Positions 25,829-35,006 of a stretch of DNA of 64,000 bases are shown piece by piece. The notes beneath the pieces are model-generated. The model was not told where the DNA came from and ran no database searches. It saw only the letters and a program-made list of their open reading frames with translations. The position numbers and the translations under genes are program-made. The stretch's first letter is position 1. Each line of letters opens with the position of its first letter. This stretch comes from Verrucomicrobiales bacterium (GTDB taxonomy: Bacteria > Verrucomicrobiota > Verrucomicrobiia > Methylacidiphilales > JAAUTS01). Where the stretch lies: the NCBI GenBank assembly GCA_031256975.1, contig JAIRPN010000004.1, forward strand, positions 1 through 64,000. The letters run 5' to 3'.

Positions 25829-27139
25829 ATGAAACGACGTACATTCTTGCGGTTGGCCGGTGTGGCGGCAGTGCCGTTTATTATTCCGACCCGGGTATTT
25901 GGGCAAACCGCTCCTTCCAGGCGGTTGAATGTGGGCAGCATTGGCTCGGGCAACCAGTGGCGCGGGCATTGCGACTTTGTGCTGGGCAATCCCAACCTGC
26001 AGCTGACTTGGATTTGCGACGTGGACGCGGAACACACCAAGCAGAACGTTGACAAGATCCAGGACCGTTACGCCAAGGACAGCGGCATGAGCTCCTATAA
26101 AGGCGTCAAGACCACCGACGATTACCGTGAACTGCTGGCGGACAAGGATCTCGACATTGTGTGGATTTGCACTCCCGACCACTGGCACGCGTTGCCGGCG
26201 ATTTTGGCGGCGCAGAGCGGCAAACATATTTACGTGGAAAAACCGCTGGCCCGCACGGTGGCGGAAGGCCGCGCGATGGTGAACGCGGTGCAGCGTTCCG
26301 GCGTGGTTTGCCAGGTGGGATGCCAGCAGCGTTCCGGCTGGGAATTCCAGCGCGCGATCACGCTGACGCAAAACGGTGCGCTTGGAAAAATCAAGACCGT
26401 CCGGGTTGGATTGCCGGGCGGCGGCGGCGACCGTGGCATCAAGCAGATTGTCGCGGAACCGATTCCGGATGGATTCAATTACCAAATGTGGCTCGGTCCG
26501 ACCCCGAATGTGCCGTATATGAAAAAACGCATTCACTGGGATTGGCGCTGGAATTACAATTACGGTGGGGGCCAGCTTACCGACTGGATCAACCACCATT
26601 ACGACATCGCGCAGCTCGCGCTCGGCGTCAGTGAACAGGCGCCGGTGGCCATCAAGAACGCGCAGGCGGAATTTGGCGACAGCCCGTTGTATGACACGGC
26701 GAGCAAATATTCATTCGAGGCGCACTACGCTAACGGCCAAGTCATCGAGGTTTCCTCCAGCGGCTGTTTCAACGGTCGCGGCGGTGTTTACATCGAGGGC
26801 GAAAAAGGCTGGATATGGACCGATCGCGGAAGGATCGAGTATTCCTCGCCGGCCCTGCAAAACATGGCACTGGCATCGGATGGTTACACCTTCCTTGGCA
26901 AGTCAAGCGATCACCGGCAAAACTTCATTGACGCGGTCATGAACGGCACGACCTCGCGCGCGCCGATCCGCCACGCGTATTTCACCGCGCTGGCGGCGCA
27001 TCTGGCAAATGCGGCGTTTCGCGCCGGAATTTCGGAATTGAAATGGGATCCCGCCACGGAGCGGGTGACCAACTCCGCCGATGCGGAGCGCTTCATGGCA
27101 CCGAATTACCGCGGTCCTTGGACTTTACCTAACGCTTAA
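25829..27139 (+). CDS. Tat-exported Gfo/Idh/MocA oxidoreductase 1
   Basis: The product is about 436 aa from the ATG at 25829, which opens a twin-arginine signal (MKRRTFLRLAGVAAVPFIIP). The Rossmann domain follows (about 30-160; NVGSIGSGNQWRGHC), with the EKPLA motif containing Lys138 that is typical of the family. The C-terminal alpha/beta domain has GGGQLTDWINHHYDIAQLAL, with the conserved His-containing helix. Family members use NAD(P) and oxidise or isomerise sugars; Tat-exported members fold with the cofactor before export and act in the periplasm. Likely partners are the DUF1080 and ThuA-like proteins in a 3-keto-sugar route. It is the first gene of a six-gene run. Confidence 0.9.
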   Translation: MKRRTFLRLAGVAAVPFIIPTRVFGQTAPSRRLNVGSIGSGNQWRGHCDFVLGNPNLQLTWICDVDAEHTKQNVDKIQDRYAKDSGMSSYKGVKTTDDYRELLADKDLDIVWICTPDHWHALPAILAAQSGKHIYVEKPLARTVAEGRAMVNAVQRSGVVCQVGCQQRSGWEFQRAITLTQNGALGKIKTVRVGLPGGGGDRGIKQIVAEPIPDGFNYQMWLGPTPNVPYMKKRIHWDWRWNYNYGGGQLTDWINHHYDIAQLALGVSEQAPVAIKNAQAEFGDSPLYDTASKYSFEAHYANGQVIEVSSSGCFNGRGGVYIEGEKGWIWTDRGRIEYSSPALQNMALASDGYTFLGKSSDHRQNFIDAVMNGTTSRAPIRHAYFTALAAHLANAAFRAGISELKWDPATERVTNSADAERFMAPNYRGPWTLPNA

Positions 27140-27160
27140 TCATCAACTGGAGACAATTAT

Positions 27161-28117
27161 ATGAAGAGCATTTTTAGAATTGCAACAGCAGCAACGCTAA
27201 TAACCAGTTCCGTATTAGCGGCGGATAAAATCGTGACGGAATTCCCGCCGGTGAAGGACGAATTCATCCCGAAGATTGACGCCGCACTTCCAACAGAGGC
27301 TGTGGTGAAACCCAAATCACCGAGAAAAATCCTACTGTTTTCCCGGACTGAAGGTTTTAGCCACGGCTCCATCCCTTGTGGCATTTACACCATCACCAAG
27401 ATGGGCGAAAAAACCGGCGCTTACAGCGTGGTGCAATCAGGGGACATGGAAATGTTCTCGCCGGACAAGCTGAAGGAATTTGACGCGGTGTTTTTCAACA
27501 ACACCACCGGCTTGAAATTCAACGAGGAACAACGCAAGGCTTTGCTGGACTTCGTGCGCGGCGGCAAGGCGATGATTGGCATTCATTCCGCAACGGACAA
27601 TTTCCCGAACTGGGATGAGGGGCAGGCCTGCATCGGCGGCAAATTTGACGGGCATCCCTGGGGAGCCGGTGACACAGTGGCGGTTAAAATTGATGACCCG
27701 GCGAATGTGTTGAACAAACCGTTCGGCGGGCAGGGGTTCTGGATCAAGGACGAAATCTACCAGATGGACAAGCACTACAAGCGCGATGACCGCCGCGTAT
27801 TGATGAGTCTGGACATGTCCAAACCGCAGAATGCGCGCGGCCCCAAGAAGGAAGGCGAAAAATCGCCAATTCACCGCGAGGACAATGATTTCGGCATTGC
27901 GTGGATTCGCAAGGAAGGCGCCGGCCGCGTGTTTTACAGCTCGCTCGGCCATAACAATGAAGTGTTCTGGACACCGCAGGTGCTGGAACACTGGCTGGCC
28001 GGCATTCAATATGCACTGGGCGACCTGGATGCGGATGCCACGCCGCTGGCGGAATACAAACCCGCTTTGGCGCCGGATGAAGTGAAGGTGCTGCAACGAC
28101 CTGATACAGCCAAATAA
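27161..28117 (+). CDS. Exported ThuA-like protein
   Basis: The product is 318 aa with a signal peptide (about 1-20, ending VLA). The ThuA domain has KILLFSRTEGFSHGSIPCG, FDAVFFNNTTGL, GGKAMIGIHSATDNF and GRVFYSSLGHNNEVF, a glutamine-amidotransferase-like fold lacking the usual catalytic Cys. ThuA is linked to trehalose and related disaccharide use through 3-keto intermediates. Lying 21 bp after the oxidoreductase gene, it probably acts in the same periplasmic pathway. A ribosome-binding site (ggaga) lies before the ATG at 27161. Confidence 0.88.
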   Translation: MKSIFRIATAATLITSSVLAADKIVTEFPPVKDEFIPKIDAALPTEAVVKPKSPRKILLFSRTEGFSHGSIPCGIYTITKMGEKTGAYSVVQSGDMEMFSPDKLKEFDAVFFNNTTGLKFNEEQRKALLDFVRGGKAMIGIHSATDNFPNWDEGQACIGGKFDGHPWGAGDTVAVKIDDPANVLNKPFGGQGFWIKDEIYQMDKHYKRDDRRVLMSLDMSKPQNARGPKKEGEKSPIHREDNDFGIAWIRKEGAGRVFYSSLGHNNEVFWTPQVLEHWLAGIQYALGDLDADATPLAEYKPALAPDEVKVLQRPDTAK

Positions 28118-28132
28118 CCAACGGAGATACCC

Positions 28133-30067
28133 ATGTCTAATTTTCTGAAAATCATTGTTTTGGCGGCCCTGTTTGTCACACCGACAGTCTGGCTGTTGGC
28201 GGATATTAATGATGCCAAGTGGTGCGCTTCCGACGAGGCGATCAACTTCTTGAAAACCTGCGAGCAGGGAAAGGACGACCAGACCGGAACCAAATGGCGC
28301 AACGGTGCGGTCCTGCTTGACCAGCCCGAACGGCAGAAGGTGGAATCACTGCTGGTTGCCAACGCGGACAAATTCTCCCCGGCGGGCCGCAAGCTGGCGG
28401 CCTTTGCGCTGGGTTCCATCGGCGGCGACGCCGCGGTGCCGGTATTGGGCAAGTGGGCGCAGGAAAAGGACGGCATGGATGCCATCCGCGCGCTGTCCAT
28501 GCTCCGGGTTCCGTCCGCCAACAAGGAACTGGCAAAGTTGCTGGTGTCAGTTTCGGATGGCGACCTCAAGATCGCCATTTTGGATATCTTGGCAGGCAAA
28601 GGCGATGCCTCGGTGGTTAAGCAGGCTGTCGACTTGTCGAAGGATTCCAAGACGGCTTCCGCTGCCTACTATTATCTGGCGAGTGTGGGTTCGGATGAAG
28701 CCATCGCCGCCATTAGCGCCGCCAAACCGAACGGCGAGGTGTTGCAAAACGCCCGTAATTGGGCCTTGGTCAGCGCCGCTGAACGGGCGATGCGCGATGG
28801 CCGCAATGAATCCGCCGTGGCGGTGTTCAAGGGGCTGATCGGCGACTCCAATGCCGAGCAGATCCGTTTGGCGGCGGCGCAGGGCCTGTTGCAGGCCCAG
28901 GGCGCAGCAGCCCTGAAGGGAATGCTGAACGATTTGCTGAAAGGCAACCATGAATCGCTGCGCAAAAAACTGGCGCGAGTCATCATCGCCTATCCCACGC
29001 CGGAATCCAAGATTGGCGACCTGCTGGTCAAATTGCCGCAATCGGACGCCGTGGCGGCAGCCTTGGCGCAATCGTTTGGCGACTACCCGGAAGACGTGCA
29101 GCTGGTGTTGCTCAATAACATTACCAACTTGCAGGTCGGCGAAAAATACCTGGCGCTGATTGATGCGGGATTAAAAGCCAAGTCGGATACCGTGCAGGTT
29201 GCCGCGATCCAGGCGCTCGGCGTTAGCGGCAATGAGTCGTCATTCGCGGCGCTGGCAGCGGCGGTTGACAGCAAGGATGAGGCCCGCAGCGCCGCCGCGG
29301 TCAATGCCGTCGCCGCCTTAAAGGGCAACGGCGTATCGGCTTTGGTGTTGAAGAGCGCAATGGCTTCCGATGCCTCGGTCAAGGCCAAATGGCTGGATAT
29401 CGTGTCACAACGCGCTAACCATGAAACCCTGCCGTTCGTGATCGAATGCGCCAAATCCCCGCAGGCCGATGTGCGCTCGGCCGCCTTCGCGGCGCTCAAG
29501 AATGTGATGGAATCCGGTGACTTGGCGGCACTGGTGGACTTGCAATCCTCGGCCAAGGAGAATGCCGACAAGAAAGCCTGGCGCGAAGCGCTGATCAAGG
29601 TTGCCAAGTCGCGTGCCGGCGACGCCAAGGCGGTCGAATTGCTCAAGCCGCTCCTGGAAAGATCCAAGGACAGTGATTTGCAACCGGTCGCCGCGGCGGT
29701 GGCGGGTGTCGACAACAAGGAAGCCGCCGATGCGCTGAAGGCGCAGTTGGCGAGCCCGGATGTGGACCGTCGCAAGGATATCATCCGCGCGCTGAGCAGC
29801 GTTCGCAACCAAACCAGCATGGATTTACTGGAAGATTCAGCCGCCAACGGCAAGGACCCGTCGGAAAAAATACTGGCCTTGCGCGGCCTGCTGGATACTG
29901 TGAGACAAATGAACCTGCGTGACGAGGAAAAGGTCAAGATCTGGGCGCGCGCCTGGGACCTGGCGCAGCGGCAGGAAGAAAAGGACGCCATCATTAGCGC
30001 CATCAAGGACAAAAAGGGCAACAAGGAAGCCCGCGAATTGCTGAAAAAAATCGGTGTCCAAGTTTAA
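28133..30067 (+). CDS. Exported HEAT-repeat protein
   Basis: The product is 644 aa with a signal peptide (ending LLADI, about 25). The rest is an alpha-solenoid of HEAT/PBS-type repeats of about 30-35 residues with recurrent Ala/Asp-rich turns (FALGSIGGDAAVPVLGKWAQ; VAAIQALGVSGNESSFAALA). Such proteins act as scaffolds rather than enzymes. A ribosome-binding site (ggaga) precedes the ATG. Its place between the ThuA-like and DoxX-like genes suggests it organises the exported enzymes of this operon. Confidence 0.85.
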   Translation: MSNFLKIIVLAALFVTPTVWLLADINDAKWCASDEAINFLKTCEQGKDDQTGTKWRNGAVLLDQPERQKVESLLVANADKFSPAGRKLAAFALGSIGGDAAVPVLGKWAQEKDGMDAIRALSMLRVPSANKELAKLLVSVSDGDLKIAILDILAGKGDASVVKQAVDLSKDSKTASAAYYYLASVGSDEAIAAISAAKPNGEVLQNARNWALVSAAERAMRDGRNESAVAVFKGLIGDSNAEQIRLAAAQGLLQAQGAAALKGMLNDLLKGNHESLRKKLARVIIAYPTPESKIGDLLVKLPQSDAVAAALAQSFGDYPEDVQLVLLNNITNLQVGEKYLALIDAGLKAKSDTVQVAAIQALGVSGNESSFAALAAAVDSKDEARSAAAVNAVAALKGNGVSALVLKSAMASDASVKAKWLDIVSQRANHETLPFVIECAKSPQADVRSAAFAALKNVMESGDLAALVDLQSSAKENADKKAWREALIKVAKSRAGDAKAVELLKPLLERSKDSDLQPVAAAVAGVDNKEAADALKAQLASPDVDRRKDIIRALSSVRNQTSMDLLEDSAANGKDPSEKILALRGLLDTVRQMNLRDEEKVKIWARAWDLAQRQEEKDAIISAIKDKKGNKEARELLKKIGVQV

Positions 30068-30089
30068 GTCAAATCACCCATTGGAATTT

Positions 30090-30608
30090 ATGAATAACAA
30101 CCCCAAATCCCCATTGTTATCCGCGGAAACCCTCGGATTCTTCGTTCTGCGCGGCTGGCTTGGCGTCCGGGCCCTGTTGACCGGCATTGAAAAGTTCAGC
30201 GGCACCAAGACTGTCACCGAGGCGTTGCTTGGAGCCGATGGCCAGCCTGACCCGAGCGGCGCGATGGTTGAAGTGGACAAAAAAGTCTACGGGCTCAGCC
30301 ATTATCACGCCATTCCCGAGAGTTTCCAAACCAGCTTCAGCAACCAGCCGCTAATGCCGGATTTTTTGATGAAGCCTTTCTGCTGGGCACTGGGACCGCT
30401 GTTGATCATCCTCGGCCTGACACTATTGCTGGGCATCAAAACCCGCCTGTCATTAGCGGTTCAGGGGGTGTTGTACATCATGCTGACCTCCGGCTTCATC
30501 CTGATCAACCAGGACGCCGGCATTGCCTGGCTGGGTATTCACATCGTGCTGATTGCCTTGGCGTTGAAATGGGAAAAATATAACCGTCTCACCATTACCC
30601 GTTCATGA
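30090..30608 (+). CDS. DoxX-like membrane protein
   Basis: The product is about 172 aa from the ATG at 30090; an in-frame GTG at 30054 would overlap the HEAT gene. There are four hydrophobic segments (about 12-32, 90-112, 118-135 and 140-158), with LRGWLGVRALLTGIEKFSG at the N-terminus, as in DoxX/DoxD-like proteins. Those are small quinone-linked membrane proteins that could take electrons from the periplasmic oxidoreductases on either side (inference). It overlaps the next gene by 4 bp. Confidence 0.7.
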   Translation: MNNNPKSPLLSAETLGFFVLRGWLGVRALLTGIEKFSGTKTVTEALLGADGQPDPSGAMVEVDKKVYGLSHYHAIPESFQTSFSNQPLMPDFLMKPFCWALGPLLIILGLTLLLGIKTRLSLAVQGVLYIMLTSGFILINQDAGIAWLGIHIVLIALALKWEKYNRLTITRS

Positions 30609-31945
30609 AAAGTTTCTCCTTTTTCCCGGAGCAACCGAATCGCCGGACTTTTTTGAAAATGACCGCGGGAGCCGGTGCGGCCTTGGCGATCGGCAACATC
30701 CCGGCCTTTGGCATCAATCCTGAAAAAAACGATGCGCTGAACATCGCGATTGTCGGTTGCGGCGCGCAGGGCAGGGTGCTGCTGGAAGCCTGCATGAAGA
30801 TTCCCAACATCCGCTTCGTCGCGGTCTGCGATATTTGGGATTATGCGCGTGAATATGCCCGCAGGTTTTTGAAAAAAGCGGGACACGAACCGAATGCCTA
30901 CACGGACATCGAGGACATGTTGTCGAAGGAAAAGAACCTCGACGGCGTGCTCGTTGCCGTGCCGGATTTCTGGCACGCGCCGCACACCAATATGTGCCTG
31001 AAGGCGGGCATTAACGTGTATTGCGAGAAAATGATGTCGAACACCATTGCGGGTGCTCGTTCCATGGTGGAAACCATGAAATCGACCGGTAAATTGCTGC
31101 AAATCGGACACCAGCGCCGCAGCAACCCGCGTTATTTGGTCACGTTGAACCGTTTGATCAAGGAGGCCAATATCACCGGCCGCATCACGGCCGCTAATGC
31201 TCAATGGAATCGCGCTGTTGCAGACGATCTCGGTTGGCCGAAAAACGCCGCGTTGCCAGCGGAAACCCTGCAAAAATACGGTTTCAAAGACATGCATGTG
31301 TTCCGCAACTGGCGCTGGTTCCGTGAATACGGCGGCGGCCCGCTGTCGGACTTGGGCGCGCACCAGATTGATATTTTCAACTGGTTCTTCGGCACAGCAC
31401 CGACCAATGTGATCGGCAACGGCGGCGTTGATTATTACACGACACACGAATGGTTCGACCAGGCGATGGTGGTTTACGAATACCAGACCGCGCAAGGCGT
31501 GGCCCGTGCGTTCTACCAAGTGTTGACCACCACCAGCGCGGGCGGCGGTTACTTCGAGGAATTCATGGGCGTGGACGGCACGATCAAGATTTCGGAAAAT
31601 CCGAATATCACTTCAATCTTCCGCGAGGCGCGTGCGCCGTCGTGGGAACCGTTTATCCGGCAAAAATTGCTGGCGGAATCGATTGATACATCGGCGCCGA
31701 AGAGCTCCGCCAAGGTTGATGCCCGCGAAACAGCGGCATTGGCGGCCTACAAACTGCCGATCGTGCTGAACAAGGCGATTCACCAGCCGCACCTGGAAAA
31801 TTTCTTTGCCGCCATCCGCGGAGAGGCTAAGCTGAATTGTCCGGCGGACGAAGCGTTCGCCAGTGAAATCGCGGTATTCAAGGCCATTGAAGCGGTGGAT
31901 ACCAAGAAACTAGTAACGTTAACACCCGAGGAAGCACACGTATGA
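30605..31945 (+). CDS. Tat-exported Gfo/Idh/MocA oxidoreductase 2
   Basis: The product is 446 aa. A twin-arginine signal (NRRTFLKMTAGAGAALAIG, about 12-30) is followed by a Rossmann domain (LNIAIVGCGAQGRVLLEAC), VAVPDFWHAP and CEKMMSN with the family Lys, then the C-terminal domain with GGGPLSDLGAHQIDIFNWFF. It is a distant paralogue of the first oxidoreductase in the operon. Two such enzymes in one operon are consistent with forward oxidation of a glycoside at C3 and re-reduction of the freed sugar, or with two substrates. It overlaps its neighbours on both sides by 4 bp. Confidence 0.9.
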   Translation: MKSFSFFPEQPNRRTFLKMTAGAGAALAIGNIPAFGINPEKNDALNIAIVGCGAQGRVLLEACMKIPNIRFVAVCDIWDYAREYARRFLKKAGHEPNAYTDIEDMLSKEKNLDGVLVAVPDFWHAPHTNMCLKAGINVYCEKMMSNTIAGARSMVETMKSTGKLLQIGHQRRSNPRYLVTLNRLIKEANITGRITAANAQWNRAVADDLGWPKNAALPAETLQKYGFKDMHVFRNWRWFREYGGGPLSDLGAHQIDIFNWFFGTAPTNVIGNGGVDYYTTHEWFDQAMVVYEYQTAQGVARAFYQVLTTTSAGGGYFEEFMGVDGTIKISENPNITSIFREARAPSWEPFIRQKLLAESIDTSAPKSSAKVDARETAALAAYKLPIVLNKAIHQPHLENFFAAIRGEAKLNCPADEAFASEIAVFKAIEAVDTKKLVTLTPEEAHV

Positions 31946-32595
31946 GAACCAGTAATTTGATTTTAACCTTTTCGCTATTGGCGTCCGCCGCGTTCGCGGC
32001 CGACATGGTGCCGCTAAAGACCAGCCTGCCGAAGCCGTTGTTTGTCGGCACCCCGGTGCCGGTCAAGGTTGATAACCTCGAGCCTGCCCGCAAAGGGGAA
32101 CGTCCGGAATTCATGGTCCCGAAGGACGCGGTGAACCTGGCCAAGGGCAAGAAAGTCACCTCGAGCGACAGCGAGCCACTGCTGGGCGACCTTGCCATGG
32201 TCACCGACGGCTCGAAGGATGGCGACGAGGGCAATTATGTCGAACTGGGCGACGGCAAGCAGTGGGTGCAGATTGACTTGGGCAAGGCGGCGGCAATCAA
32301 CGCCATTCTGGTCTGGCATTTCCATTCACAAGCCCGTGTTTATCATGACGTGGTGGTGCAGGTCTCGGACGATCCGGATTTCATTTCCGGCGTGACCACG
32401 GTGTTCAACAACGACCATGATAACAGCTCAGGCTTGGGCAAGGGAACCGATTACTCCTACGTGGAAACCTACGAAGGCAAGCTGATCGACGCCAAGGGCG
32501 CCAAGGGCCGTTATGTGCGTTTGTACAGCAACGGCAACACCGCCAACCCGCAAAATCATTACATCGAAGTGGAAGTCTGGGGCGTGGCGAAGTAA
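31942..32595 (+). CDS. Exported F5/8 type C (discoidin-like) protein
   Basis: The product is 217 aa with a signal peptide (about 1-20, ending FAAD). Residues about 70-215 form a discoidin-type beta-sandwich: NLAKGKKVTSSD, WVQIDLGKAAAINAILVWHF and GRYVRLYSNG are diagnostic. It is probably a carbohydrate-binding partner for the exported enzymes of the operon. It overlaps the second oxidoreductase gene by 4 bp and is the last gene of the run; the next gene starts 8 bp later and may be read through. Confidence 0.85.
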   Translation: MRTSNLILTFSLLASAAFAADMVPLKTSLPKPLFVGTPVPVKVDNLEPARKGERPEFMVPKDAVNLAKGKKVTSSDSEPLLGDLAMVTDGSKDGDEGNYVELGDGKQWVQIDLGKAAAINAILVWHFHSQARVYHDVVVQVSDDPDFISGVTTVFNNDHDNSSGLGKGTDYSYVETYEGKLIDAKGAKGRYVRLYSNGNTANPQNHYIEVEVWGVAK

Positions 32596-32603
32596 GCTGA
32601 CGC

Positions 32604-34025
32604 ATGCCTGCGAGAGTTCTTCTGTTGCCGGTGATTTTTCTGGCAGCCTTGTTGCTTCGTCTGCCCGGACTGGATTCGCGTCCATTCCATGTGGACGAGG
32701 CCAACAACGCCTTCATTCTGGAAGAGGCCTTGCAGCAGGGCGGATTTCATTACCGGCCCAGTGAGCATCACGGGCCGACTTTGTTTTACCTGGCGGAATT
32801 GCCCTGCAAGATCCTTGGGATTCAATCCGCCGCCGAGATGGAGGCATGGGCATTGCGGGTTGTCCCGGTGATTTGCGGGGCGCTGGCGGCGGCTTCGGTC
32901 TTGCTGTTAGCGCCTTATTTGTCGAATTTTGCGGCGCTAACGGCGGCCTTGATCGTGACGGTTGGGGCGATGTTTCATTATTACAGCCGGACTTTTATTC
33001 ATGAAAGCCTGCTGCTGCTGTTTACCGTTTGGTTTTTGGCCTCCTTGTTTCGCTGGCGCGGCAGGGGAACCTTGCGGTGGGCGCTGGCTAGCGGCTTGCT
33101 GGCGGGACTTATGGTGGCAACCAAGGAGAATGCCGCGGTTAGCGTCATTCTGATCGGGGCGCCGTTTTTACTGCCACTCGGCAAGGACTCCAAGATAAGG
33201 ATGCCACAGTTGTTAGCGGCTGGAATCTTATCGTTAGCAGTGATTCTGCTGCTGATCGGGCCGGATAATCTCTGGCAGGCGATTGCCCTGCATACCAGAC
33301 GGGGACTGGATTCCGGGCATAATTGGCCGTGGTACCAATTCCTGGTTTGGTTTGGCAGTTGGCGCGGGCTAGGACTGGCGTGGGACTTCTGGCTGGCGGT
33401 GCCCTTGGCGGTTGTTGCCTTATATGGTCATAGACGCAGTGCTCCGGTATTGATTTTAGCACTTGGCTTTACCGGGTTGTTTTTGTTCCATTGCCTGTTG
33501 CCCTACAAGACACCGTGGTTGATGCTGGAACCCATGTTGCTGCTGTCGCTGTTAGCGGCGGCCGGGCTGAATTTTTTATTGGCAAAACGACCGGCCGTGT
33601 TGAAGGCGCTAACCGTGGCCTTGCTGTTGGCGTTGTTGTGTTCCGAAACCTGGCAGCGCAGTTTTCATAATCAGGTGAGGGTGGATAATCCGTTGGCTTA
33701 TTCGCCGACTGATCCACAGACTGCGGATTTGGTCAGGCAGGTGGACGCAATTGCCAATGCGTTGCCAGATAAACAACAAGCCGTCGTGCAGGTAATCGGG
33801 TATGACTATTGGCCGCTGCCTTGGTTATTGCGCAAATATCCGAACAAGGGGTTTTGGCAGGAACCGCCGGAACAATGGCCCGGCGAAATCCTGTTGTGCG
33901 GCCCGGAGACGATCGGGTGGATTCCAAACGCCCGCGAATGGCAGTTCACTCCCTATTACCTGCGGCCCGGAGTATTGATTTTTGTCGGCAGTAAGTTAAA
34001 CAGGACCGGTCGTGAACAACGCTAA
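32604..34025 (+). CDS. Agl23-like (TIGR03663) glycosyltransferase-type membrane protein
   Basis: The product is 473 aa with about ten membrane segments. The N-terminal loop RPFHVDEANNAF with Asp-Glu and the following LEEALQQGGFHYRPSEHHGP match the TIGR03663 family, which is related to PMT/ArnT-type GT-C glycosyltransferases and associated with archaeal Agl flippases. A luminal or periplasmic C-terminal domain (about 365-473) follows. GT-C enzymes use polyprenyl-phosphate sugars, which the enzyme at 22923 could supply. It overlaps the following ApbE-like gene by 14 bp. Confidence 0.8.
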   Translation: MPARVLLLPVIFLAALLLRLPGLDSRPFHVDEANNAFILEEALQQGGFHYRPSEHHGPTLFYLAELPCKILGIQSAAEMEAWALRVVPVICGALAAASVLLLAPYLSNFAALTAALIVTVGAMFHYYSRTFIHESLLLLFTVWFLASLFRWRGRGTLRWALASGLLAGLMVATKENAAVSVILIGAPFLLPLGKDSKIRMPQLLAAGILSLAVILLLIGPDNLWQAIALHTRRGLDSGHNWPWYQFLVWFGSWRGLGLAWDFWLAVPLAVVALYGHRRSAPVLILALGFTGLFLFHCLLPYKTPWLMLEPMLLLSLLAAAGLNFLLAKRPAVLKALTVALLLALLCSETWQRSFHNQVRVDNPLAYSPTDPQTADLVRQVDAIANALPDKQQAVVQVIGYDYWPLPWLLRKYPNKGFWQEPPEQWPGEILLCGPETIGWIPNAREWQFTPYYLRPGVLIFVGSKLNRTGREQR

Positions 34026-34917
34026 CCGTGAACTCCATGATCCTTCCGCCCGGGTGTACCGCCATCAGGCGATGGCGACCTGGTTCGAAATCCACATTGT
34101 CGACGACGATGCCGATTTTTCCCGCCGGGCTGCCACGGAAGCCTTTCGATTACTGGATCATTTGGAGTATTTGCTGAGTCGTTATCGCGAGGAAAGTGAA
34201 GTATCCATTATTTCACGTTTGCAACCGGGCGAGGTGTTCGCCGCTAATGACGAAGTGATGGCTTGCCTGTCCTTGGCGCTGCAGATGTCCCAAAGGACCA
34301 TGGGAGCTTTTGACCCCGCTCTGGGCAGGGAAATTGACCGTCACAAGGGAATCAAATCCACTCATGCAACAAAACGCGGAAGGTTGATTCTGGATCCCGT
34401 CACAGGCCGGATCAGTTGCGAGGAAGCCAGTGTTACCCTTGATCTGGGGGCTATCGGCAAAGGATTCGCCCTGGATCGCATGGCGGAATTGCTTGAGGAA
34501 TGGGGCGTAGGCCAAGCGCTTTTGGTGGCCGGAGGCAGTTCAGTGAGGACGCTAACCACGAACCGGTCGTCGGTTCCTTACTGGTCGAACAGTTTATCCG
34601 ACGGTGGTAAAATCTGGTTAAAGAATGCAGCGCTTGGTTGCTCCGGTGTTGCCGTGCAGGGAGCGCATATTATTAATCCGGTAACCAGAAAGCCCGCCGA
34701 TTGCCCGGACCGGGTTTGGGTAGTCGCAAAGACTGCCGCTGAAGCGGATGCCTTTTCCACGGCATTCATGATTTTGTCCAAAGCGGAGGTCCTGGAAATC
34801 GCGGGCAGAGAGAATCTTTCCGTTGCTTGTCAACCCAGGGGAAAGAAGGTTGTGCAATGGCTGATTCCTTTGGATGAATTCCTGCATAAGGCCTATTTTG
34901 AAAAATCTATTAATTAG
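34012..34917 (+). CDS. ApbE-like FAD:protein FMN transferase
   Basis: The product is 301 aa from GTG at 34012. ApbE signatures are RHQAMATWFEIHIV, YREESEVSIISRL, MGAFDPAL, SVTLDLGAIGKGFALD, LLVAGGSS, HIINPVTRKPADCPD and ADAFSTAFMI. ApbE proteins attach FMN from FAD to Thr/Ser of target flavoproteins, usually outside the cytoplasm. This protein has no obvious signal peptide, so it may work in the cytoplasm or have an N-terminal start further upstream. Its target is not in the window. Confidence 0.88.
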   Translation: MNNANRELHDPSARVYRHQAMATWFEIHIVDDDADFSRRAATEAFRLLDHLEYLLSRYREESEVSIISRLQPGEVFAANDEVMACLSLALQMSQRTMGAFDPALGREIDRHKGIKSTHATKRGRLILDPVTGRISCEEASVTLDLGAIGKGFALDRMAELLEEWGVGQALLVAGGSSVRTLTTNRSSVPYWSNSLSDGGKIWLKNAALGCSGVAVQGAHIINPVTRKPADCPDRVWVVAKTAAEADAFSTAFMILSKAEVLEIAGRENLSVACQPRGKKVVQWLIPLDEFLHKAYFEKSIN

Positions 34918-34932
34918 AATCAATAATTATAT

Positions 34933-34959
34933 TATTAGTTAATAATAGACAAACTAATA
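34933..34959. promoter_or_regulatory. Inverted repeat before aldolase gene
   Basis: Arms tattagtt and aactaata (8 bp, perfect) around 11 bp lie in a very AT-rich gap (34918-35006), about 50 bp upstream of the aldolase start. It may be an operator or an AT-rich promoter element. Confidence 0.35.
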
Positions 34960-35006
34960 ATAAACTTGTCTTTTATACTGGAGTCAATAGGATTGAATTC
35001 AATCAT

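Noticed and set aside
28133-30067. Antisense ORF of 313 aa (29083-30024) opposite the HEAT-repeat gene
   Set aside because: Ser/Ala/Leu-rich shadow of the Ala-rich repeat protein; the sense strand has a signal peptide and regular repeats.
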